NCBI GenBank assembly: GCA_027451265.1
Contig: DAIDJT010000011.1
Span: 1-21,978, forward strand
DNA length: 21,978 nucleotides
Direction: 5' to 3'
Origin: Bacteroidales bacterium
GTDB taxonomy: Bacteria > Bacteroidota > Bacteroidia > Bacteroidales > VadinHA17
A program made the translations under genes and the position numbers. The notes beneath the pieces are model-generated. The model was given only the letters and a program-made list of their open reading frames with translations. It was not told the DNA's origin and did no database searches. This document shows, one piece after another, positions 16,041 to 21,978 of this stretch (positions are counted from its first letter, which is position 1; each line of letters opens with the position of its first letter).

Positions 16041-17702
16041 TCATTGGCGGACAGAGATAATTGGTATCCTTCTGCCGGTGCCGAAGGCTTTTGATGAAAC
16101 CCGGAGTATTGGCGGGGTCTGTTTTCTCTTGAATTCGCTGGTGCGAACCAGCCTTATGACCTTCTCAACCAGTTCCCTGTCAAATCCGTCAGTAATTATC
16201 CGGTCAGCGGGCCATTCAAGGTCGATATGCCTGTAGAGGACGGGGTCAAGCTGGCTGTAAGGTGGCAGAGAGTCAGTATCGAGCTGGTCAGGCTTGAGTT
16301 CTGCCGACGGTGGTTTGGATATAATTGCCTGGGGTATTATTTCCGCATGGCTGTTTATTTCCCTGGCAAGACGGTACACTTCGGTCTTGTAAAGGTCACC
16401 TATTACAGAGAGGCCTCCTGCCATATCTCCGTAAAGTGTTCCGTAGCCTGTCGCAGCCTCGCTCTTGTTCGAGGTATTGAGAAGCACATACCCGGATTTA
16501 TTGGCAAAGGCCATAAGAATAACTGCCCGCAGCCTTGACTGTATATTTTCCTCGGTTACGTCAGGCGCCTTTCCGGCGAAGAACGGCCGAAGGGTCTTTT
16601 CCAATGCCTGTCGTGCATCCTCGATGCTCACTATATGGTAAGGTACACCGAGATCAGATGCCATCTTCACCGAGTCGGACACTGAATGTTCAGATGAATA
16701 GACTGACGGCATCAACAGGGCGAGGGTGTTCTCCGGCCCCAGGGCTTCTGCTGCAAGGGCTGTCACCACTGCAGAGTCAATGCCCCCTGAAAGGCCTATT
16801 ATGGCTTTTTTCATTCCGCCCTTAGCGAAGAAATCACGTATCCCTGTAACCAGTGCCCGATGTATGAAGCCTGTCATATCATCAGGAAGCGGGGGAGGGT
16901 ACGAGTGGCTGCTCAAGTCATATCCCGGTGACGATATCTCCACTGTCCTGACCTCTTCGGTGCAGAATCCCAGTTTGTCGATTATGGTTCCGTCCGCATC
17001 GATGAGAACGGAGGAGCCGTCAAAGATGAGTTCTGTATACCCTCCGGTCTGGTTGACGGAGATCAGCGGCACCCGGTATTCCCTGGCGTTGCGGATAAAT
17101 ACCTCCTCTCTTACCCTGAGACGGTTGTGTGAGAATGGATTTGCTGCAATGTTTATGATTAGTGAAGGGTGTTCTTTCATTATCTCATCCAGCGGAGCTA
17201 GATTATACAGGCGCCACAGGCCCCTGTCGCCGAATGGCTGCTCGTCCCAGATATCTTCACAGATTGTAACCGCAATCTTTTGACCGTTGAGTTCAACCGG
17301 CCTGAAGGTGTTTCCTGCCTTGAAATACCTGTCTTCATCAAAGATGTCATAGGTGGGCAGTAATGTTTTGTTCACCACCGCTTTAATCTTTCCCTCGTGG
17401 AGGAAGAAAGCCGAATTATGGAGACTTTTCCCGTATTCGCCGGTGTTGGGTGAGGGCCCTCCCACAATGGCGGCTATCCCGTTGCAGTGAGTGGCAATTT
17501 CGCGGATTGCGGCCATTGACGAGTCGATGATGTCACTGCGGAGCAGCAGGTCAAGCGGAGGGTAACCTGTAACTGCCAGCTCAGAAAAGACAGCCAGGTC
17601 AGCTCCCTGCCGGCGAGACTCTTCAAGGGCATTGAGTATCTTACTCTTGTTATAGGCTATGTCACCTGGGATATAGCTCAGCTGTGCGAGGGCAACCTTC
17701 AT
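16041..17702 (-). CDS. nadE: glutamine-dependent NAD+ synthetase
   Basis: A 553-residue two-domain enzyme. The N-terminal nitrilase-type glutaminase (1-270) shows the Glu41-Lys112-Cys148 triad in FSELAVTGYPP, VNKTLLPTYDIF and TICEDIW. It releases ammonia from glutamine. The C-terminal ATP-pyrophosphatase domain has the signature GLSGGIDSAV (SGGIDS at 305-310) and GYGTLYGDMAGGLSVIGDLYK. It amidates nicotinic acid adenine dinucleotide to NAD+. It starts 10 bp after the stop of the PorT-like gene, so the pair is probably co-transcribed. In gliding flavobacteria nadE is also found next to gldB. Confidence 0.95.
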   Translation of the reverse strand: MKVALAQLSYIPGDIAYNKSKILNALEESRRQGADLAVFSELAVTGYPPLDLLLRSDIIDSSMAAIREIATHCNGIAAIVGGPSPNTGEYGKSLHNSAFFLHEGKIKAVVNKTLLPTYDIFDEDRYFKAGNTFRPVELNGQKIAVTICEDIWDEQPFGDRGLWRLYNLAPLDEIMKEHPSLIINIAANPFSHNRLRVREEVFIRNAREYRVPLISVNQTGGYTELIFDGSSVLIDADGTIIDKLGFCTEEVRTVEISSPGYDLSSHSYPPPLPDDMTGFIHRALVTGIRDFFAKGGMKKAIIGLSGGIDSAVVTALAAEALGPENTLALLMPSVYSSEHSVSDSVKMASDLGVPYHIVSIEDARQALEKTLRPFFAGKAPDVTEENIQSRLRAVILMAFANKSGYVLLNTSNKSEAATGYGTLYGDMAGGLSVIGDLYKTEVYRLAREINSHAEIIPQAIISKPPSAELKPDQLDTDSLPPYSQLDPVLYRHIDLEWPADRIITDGFDRELVEKVIRLVRTSEFKRKQTPPILRVSSKAFGTGRRIPIISVRQ

Positions 17703-17712
17703 GGCCAGTCTG

Positions 17713-18411
17713 TCAGAACTTCAGTCCGAGCCTGATCCTGAACATTCTCAGCCCTGACCTGTCGGGGTGCTGGTTCACATCCTTCAGGTCCTTGGTGACG
17801 TCGAAGAAGTCCTGTGCGTAGCTGAGGCCTGCAATCAGTGATGCGTCAATACCGAGTTCATATTCAACTCCTCCTCCGATATGCCAGCCGGCATTCATTC
17901 CGTAAACCTCGTTCTTGGCATTTTCATCAAAGATCTGGAGGGTAGGCAGGTCTACAGTTGATTTAAGCAGCAACCTGACATCAAAGCCCAGGTCAGTGAA
18001 ATAGGTAAGGTATCCCACCTGGTTTGTCTGAAGCCGTATCCCAATCGGGATATTCATGTACTTCAGGTTATATTTCATCTCATCGCCGGCCGGAATGGTC
18101 GGGGGAGTCAGGTTGTTGAATACCATCGTATGGTTTTCTGAGGCGCTCTGCCTTCCTCCGGCAGAGATGAAGCTGATGCCTGAGGAGATGGCGTAGTTCT
18201 CGGCAAAGTAATGGAGCACATTGAGCCCTATGTCGAACCCTGCCCTGGCTCCTTCACTGGTATACTCCGACTCATCTGACCCTATCCATGAGATCACGGG
18301 GTCAGCGTGAACCACGAATACAAGTTCCTGCGCGACGGCCCGTGCGGGCAGCGCTGCCATCAGTACAAGAATCAATGTCCTTGTCACCGTCCGGTTGATT
18401 ACTCTTTTCAT
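17713..18411 (-). CDS. outer-membrane beta-barrel protein, PorT-like
   Basis: A 232-residue protein with a signal peptide (residues 1 to about 28: basic MKRVINRTVTR, hydrophobic core, ARAVAQ cleavage region). About 200 residues of alternating beta-strand character follow, ending in the aromatic FRIRLGLKF typical of outer-membrane barrels. ARAGFDIGLNVLHYF, LKYMNIPIGIRLQ and GWHIGGGVEYEL are the patterns seen in small Bacteroidetes porin-like proteins such as PorT, which serves type IX secretion. Assignment to true PorT is not secure because many paralogues exist. The ATG at 18411 is chosen because it sits at the signal peptide; an upstream ATG at 18489 would overlap gldB. Confidence 0.75.
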   Translation of the reverse strand: MKRVINRTVTRTLILVLMAALPARAVAQELVFVVHADPVISWIGSDESEYTSEGARAGFDIGLNVLHYFAENYAISSGISFISAGGRQSASENHTMVFNNLTPPTIPAGDEMKYNLKYMNIPIGIRLQTNQVGYLTYFTDLGFDVRLLLKSTVDLPTLQIFDENAKNEVYGMNAGWHIGGGVEYELGIDASLIAGLSYAQDFFDVTKDLKDVNQHPDRSGLRMFRIRLGLKF

Positions 18412-18487
18412 CTTCTCAGTCTTAGCCGGGCTAAAATTATAAATAAATGTCCTTATTTTGTACTGCCAATAATACAATACAGACTGC

Positions 18488-19516
18488 ATGACTCATACTT
18501 CCAGAATAATCACTGCCGCGGCCCTGATATTGATAACCGTATTCTCAGCATCATGCCGCCGTGATCCCTACAGGGTTAACGTGTCAGGGATTGAGCTTGA
18601 TCTCCGGATAAGGGACCTGGGGAGTGAGATTTTCAACACTCCGCCGAACGAGATGGCAGCAAGGGCTGATTCGCTGAAGAATGAATACGGGAGGGCGCTT
18701 GATACCTATAGCAAAGTCATCGGGCTTGGTGATCCGTCAGACGAGCGGTGGAATTCAGCTTTCGTTCTCTTTGCCACCGACCTCCGCAACCTCGATCTGT
18801 GGGATACAGTGAAGAAGGTATGGCCTGACACGGACCGGCTGAAGAAGGAGCTTGAGAGCGCATTCAGGCATTACAAATACTACTTCCCTGACAAGGTTGT
18901 GCCCCAGGTTATTACATGTATCTCGGTCTTTAACAACAGTATCATCGTTGACGACTCTCTCCTGATGGTAAGCCTTGACCGGTATCTGGGAGCCAACTCA
19001 GCCTACTATCCGTCGATAGGCATTTATAATTACCAGGCCCGGAAGATGACGCCTGACTACACTGCCTCCGACTGCATGTATGCATGGGCTGCAACGGAAT
19101 GGGATTACAACTCTGCCGGGTACGGGACGAAGACCCTTCTGAACTCAATGCTTCATGAGGCCAAGTTGGTGTATTTCACCAGGCGTATGATGCCTGCGCT
19201 TGCTGACACTGTTCTTTTCGGGTTTACAGGAAAGCAGATGGAGTTCTGTAAGGAGGGTGAGGGGATGATCTGGGAGTATCTGGTGAGCAAGGACCTGTTG
19301 TTTTCAACGGATGGTTTTATGATACGCAAGTTCACCGGCGAGGCTCCGTTCACCAGTTATTTTACTGAAGAATCGCCCGGCAGGGCAGTGGTATGGACCG
19401 GTTTCAGGATCATTGAGAGGTACATGAACAACAATCCGGATGTGACCATGGAAGAGCTCATGTCAATGACCGATTGCCAGGCGCTACTGGCAGGGGCAAA
19501 ATACAATCCGAAATAG
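18488..19516 (+). CDS. gldB: gliding-motility lipoprotein GldB
   Basis: A 342-residue lipoprotein. The hydrophobic N-terminus ends in the lipobox FSASC, with Cys23 as the lipidated residue. The mature part carries family features such as GIELDLRIRDLGSEIF, AFRHYKYYFPD and LLNSMLHEAKLVYFTRRMMP. GldB is required for gliding motility in Flavobacterium johnsoniae. Homologues occur in non-gliding Bacteroidetes, where the role is less clear, so the presence of the gene does not prove motility. It is divergent from the PorT-like gene and nadE. In gliding flavobacteria gldC commonly follows gldB; here it does not, and a terminator plus an AT-rich RHS module follow instead. Confidence 0.9.
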   Translation: MTHTSRIITAAALILITVFSASCRRDPYRVNVSGIELDLRIRDLGSEIFNTPPNEMAARADSLKNEYGRALDTYSKVIGLGDPSDERWNSAFVLFATDLRNLDLWDTVKKVWPDTDRLKKELESAFRHYKYYFPDKVVPQVITCISVFNNSIIVDDSLLMVSLDRYLGANSAYYPSIGIYNYQARKMTPDYTASDCMYAWAATEWDYNSAGYGTKTLLNSMLHEAKLVYFTRRMMPALADTVLFGFTGKQMEFCKEGEGMIWEYLVSKDLLFSTDGFMIRKFTGEAPFTSYFTEESPGRAVVWTGFRIIERYMNNNPDVTMEELMSMTDCQALLAGAKYNPK

Positions 19517-19709
19517 GAAAGAAAACAGTTTCCATGTACAACAACCTTCATTCTTGGCTACGCAGAGGACCCAAAAATCACCCTAAAGTCCAGAACTTTT
19601 TACGATGAATAAAACGATTGTAGCAAGTGAAAATATTAAGATGCAGTTATTTCCTATCCAAATACTCTTTTTGCTTTCATTAATATATGATTCATAAACT
19701 TATTCCATA
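19517..19709. other. AT-rich intergenic region with two tiny overlapping frames
   Basis: The space between gldB and the shared terminator. Only two short plus-strand frames can be read: 19534-19608 (24 codons, MYNNLHSWLRR...) and 19605-19697 (30 codons, MNKTIVASENIK...), which overlap by ATGA. Neither resembles a known protein and neither has a clear ribosome-binding site. No promoter, tRNA or inverted-repeat end is evident. It may be a gene remnant or plain spacer. Confidence 0.4.
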
Positions 19710-19741
19710 AAAAAGCCCGGCTCTTCAAGTCCGGGCTTTTT
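19710..19741. terminator. bidirectional rho-independent terminator
   Basis: An 11-bp perfect stem, AAAAAGCCCGG (19710-19720) pairing with CCGGGCTTTTT (19731-19741), around a 10-base loop. A-tracts on one side and T-tracts on the other let it work in both directions. It ends the minus-strand RHS unit 17 bp after the stop of the small membrane gene, and can also stop transcription leaving gldB. Confidence 0.9.
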
Positions 19742-19757
19742 GATTATAAACCTACTT

Positions 19758-20225
19758 TTAGAATAATTTCAATACCCAAAGAGGTTGCATATATGTAAGT
19801 TCTTCAACGATTCCCATACTCCGCAACCATCTTAATATAATTGCAGTAAGTATCATAAGTAACAATGTAACAACAGTATAATACATCAGCAGTTTTCCAT
19901 TTTTTTGTGGGTGTTTTTTTAGAATTAATTTGTAATTATTTCTGAAGTAAAAAATAAAGTAGTTAACAATTAGAGAAATTATCCCATAGTTTAATACGCC
20001 ATGAAACTGCCCACTTAATAATGATTTTTTTCTTATTATATCGACTGCAACAATATTCATCATATCGCAAATTCCGAGTGCATTTAGCCACATATTTATA
20101 GTAAAAAGATTCAAACTACTAAGAATCGAAACAATAATATATGCTGTTATCCTATATGAATTAGGATCACTACTCTTTGCACCCACAAGGCCTGATGATA
20201 TTATTGAGTAATAGATGTTTTTCAT
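19758..20225 (-). CDS. small three-span membrane protein, candidate immunity protein to the RHS toxin
   Basis: A 155-residue protein with hydrophobic segments at about 27-50, 77-94 and 112-131, separated by basic loops (RKKS, RNNYKLILKKHPQK). No enzyme motif is visible. The gene is strikingly AT-rich (10 of 60 bases G+C at 19921-19980). It starts 19 bp after the RHS gene stop on the same strand and is followed by a terminator, so the two form a closed unit. Position, composition and membrane topology fit an immunity protein that protects against a membrane-acting toxin tail. That function is inference; the family is not one I can name. An alternative is an unrelated small membrane protein carried on the same island. 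Confidence 0.7.
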   Translation of the reverse strand: MKNIYYSIISSGLVGAKSSDPNSYRITAYIIVSILSSLNLFTINMWLNALGICDMMNIVAVDIIRKKSLLSGQFHGVLNYGIISLIVNYFIFYFRNNYKLILKKHPQKNGKLLMYYTVVTLLLMILTAIILRWLRSMGIVEELTYMQPLWVLKLF

Positions 20226-20244
20226 AATTTAAATATTTAGTCCA

Positions 20245-21978
20245 TTAATCGCCATTTATTTCACAATAAATATCATAGCCTGTAGTTGCTGTGCCATATA
20301 TGGCAGAAACAGCACCAACTGCAATACAAGCACCTGCAACCCATCCTACAGGGTTAGAAACAAGTAAAGCAACACCGCAAATGGTTCCTAAAGTACCTAG
20401 ACCCATATCTAAACCATTCCTTAGCGTTAGTCCATTTTCAGAATAACTAGTTGCACCATTATATGCCATAAATCCATTTGAAGCAATACTTCCGAGTTTA
20501 AGAAGACGGGAACCTCTAATCGCCCTTTGAGCTTGTTGGCTTGTCCTTAACTGACCATTTGGTTTTCTAATAGAGGCAATCTTCCCATTTGTCTGCCTAT
20601 ATTTGTTATGCTTATATAAAGTATTTGCATTATCTGCTATTTGTAGCAATACTCCAGTACCACTGACAGAACTACTGTTAAAAGCATTACCCCCTTGTCC
20701 TGAGGGTATATCCCAAACCCATTTTTCTGCCACCGTTATCTCACTAATATTGTTGGGATTGTTAAGGTTATCTTTATTATTTCCACTTATATATCCAACA
20801 TTTGAAGATGATACCGTCTCCCAATGTCCGAATCTTTTATCTCCTCTTTTATAAGGTACAGCCTTCCCTGTATAATTGTAATAATCAATCCCATCAGAAG
20901 TTGAATATCCATAGAAGCTTACATGTGAAGCATATAAATATTCCGCCAGCCAATTCTCATTGTAACCACTATCTCCTAAGTCAGGGAATCTAATATCTGT
21001 CATGTAGTGGCTATATGCAGATAAATCAACTGCATAGTCATCAGCACACATCCTCATCCCTGAAGGATCAGTATACTTCAGGGGATTATTCCAGCAATAG
21101 CTGTACCCGTTATAACTCTGAGAGTAATCCGGAGACTGTACTATCGGGTCCACCCCCAGAAACCTCCCCACAACCGGATCATACATCCTGCCGTTCATGT
21201 TTATCAGCCCGAACCGGTCAAGATGCTCATGACTGGTAAAACCCCGGTCTGTTATTAACGGTGCCGGGATATTATTGTAACTCCAGTCTGTGGGGTTCCT
21301 GCGCCTTCCCCATGCATCGTACGATGATCTTGAAGCATACGTCTTGTCCGTGTTGATAACTCCTGTGACTGAACCAAGGTGATCGGTCTCAACATAATAT
21401 GTCTGTACAGCGGTGCCCTGCTTAACCAGGATGGCTACCAGACCCGTGGGGCTGATGACATAATGCGTCTCGGTGACGGTGCTCCCTGTTATTGTCTTCT
21501 CGTATGACCCGGAGTAATACCTCGTGATGGCCGGACCTCCAGCCGGGGTACAGACGGACTTTATTCTCTGCTTTAGCGGGTTGTAATAAATAGCGTAAGA
21601 TGAGTTGTCTTCTGCTATCCGGGTTGCAAGGTTATTGCCGTTATATGTTATAACCTGATCCGCCAGGCTGATTGTGCCATTGTTGCCCGTGATGGAAGTG
21701 ACGGCGTTTTGCTTTGAAGGATCATAGGTGTAAGAACCGGCATCTGTCTTTGTGTTGATATTTCCATCGGGGGAATAGGTTACCGTCATTAATCCTGCCC
21801 CGGTGACCTGTGACCCGGTCAGCCTGTCAAGATTATCATACGAGAAGGATTCTGTCAGACCGGTGGCTGAGCCTGAAGGCCTGTAGTCTCTCGAGAGAAG
21901 ATTGCCCGAGGCATTGTCATATTCATATGTCTGCTTCATCTGCCCCGTGGTTTTTGTCTTTAACCTGCCATACCCATC
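20245..21978 (-). CDS. RHS-repeat protein with variable C-terminal tail, putative polymorphic toxin (5' end outside window)
   Basis: An open frame from the right edge of the window, 577 residues visible, without its start. The first part has YD/RHS repeats (YEYDNASGNLLSRDY, SFSYDNLDRLTGSQV). The RHS-associated core follows: HLGSVTGVINTDKTY, GLINMNGRMYDPVVGRFLGV, NPLKYTDPSG, ending at about 21058. Such repeats build a shell that encloses and releases a C-terminal effector. The tail after DPSG is 270 residues long with no nuclease or other catalytic motif I recognise. Its last 62 residues are a Gly/Ala-rich hydrophobic stretch (GLGTLGTICGVALL, VAGACIAVGAVSAIYG), which suggests a membrane-active domain. 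Base composition changes from 57% to 37% G+C across the core/tail boundary in 60-base samples. The small membrane gene follows 19 bp later. Confidence 0.88.
   Translation of the reverse strand, partial: DGYGRLKTKTTGQMKQTYEYDNASGNLLSRDYRPSGSATGLTESFSYDNLDRLTGSQVTGAGLMTVTYSPDGNINTKTDAGSYTYDPSKQNAVTSITGNNGTISLADQVITYNGNNLATRIAEDNSSYAIYYNPLKQRIKSVCTPAGGPAITRYYSGSYEKTITGSTVTETHYVISPTGLVAILVKQGTAVQTYYVETDHLGSVTGVINTDKTYASRSSYDAWGRRRNPTDWSYNNIPAPLITDRGFTSHEHLDRFGLINMNGRMYDPVVGRFLGVDPIVQSPDYSQSYNGYSYCWNNPLKYTDPSGMRMCADDYAVDLSAYSHYMTDIRFPDLGDSGYNENWLAEYLYASHVSFYGYSTSDGIDYYNYTGKAVPYKRGDKRFGHWETVSSSNVGYISGNNKDNLNNPNNISEITVAEKWVWDIPSGQGGNAFNSSSVSGTGVLLQIADNANTLYKHNKYRQTNGKIASIRKPNGQLRTSQQAQRAIRGSRLLKLGSIASNGFMAYNGATSYSENGLTLRNGLDMGLGTLGTICGVALLVSNPVGWVAGACIAVGAVSAIYGTATTGYDIYCEINGD

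Overview
The window comes from a member of the Bacteroidetes (Bacteroidota), most likely Bacteroidales or a close relative. The signs are a fused MurF-alanine racemase gene, a CarboxypepD_reg-like/DUF5686 outer-membrane protein, a GldB lipoprotein beside nadE, a tgt-LptF/G gene pair, and several upstream sequences that match the Bacteroidetes -7 promoter element TAnnTTTG. Almost all of the first 19.5 kb is densely packed housekeeping sequence. The last 2.2 kb is an accessory module of different base composition.

Layout. A cut-off membrane glycosyltransferase (1-512, minus) diverges from tgt and an LptF/LptG-type lipopolysaccharide export permease (667-2891, plus). An acyl-CoA carboxyltransferase and a small biotin carrier follow (2983-4865, plus). 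They converge on ispE (4980-5801, minus), which diverges from dnaB (6018-7541, plus). The 100 bp between dnaB and the next convergent gene is a 7-bp tandem repeat. A minus-strand operon then runs from 12073 to 7643: a conserved hypothetical protein, rsmI and a large DUF5686 outer-membrane protein. Diverging from it are tdk and the murF-alr fusion (12193-15227), which overlap by 4 bp. The fusion ends base-to-base against a Crp/Fnr-type regulator (15228-15929, minus). Next come nadE and a PorT-like barrel protein (16041-18411, minus), divergent from gldB (18488-19516, plus).

The accessory end. A strong hairpin terminator at about 19710-19741 separates gldB from a two-gene minus-strand unit. The first gene is an RHS-repeat protein with its N-terminus outside the window. 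It carries the RHS core and a 270-residue variable tail ending in a glycine-rich hydrophobic segment. The second is a very AT-rich gene for a 155-residue protein with about three membrane spans, starting 19 bp later. G+C content drops at the end of the RHS core: hand counts of 60-base samples give 57% in the core, 37% in the tail and 17% in the small gene. This is the layout of a polymorphic toxin with its immunity gene, and it is the best candidate for an undescribed system here.

Other points of interest: a Tgt in which all three zinc-ligand cysteines are serines; a 98-bp perfect-phase heptamer repeat; a 54-bp tandem duplication read as the N-terminus of the DUF5686 gene; and TAnnTTTG elements that settle the start codons of tgt and ispE. 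I saw no tRNA, rRNA, CRISPR array or intact insertion sequence. No gene-free stretch exceeds 300 bp.
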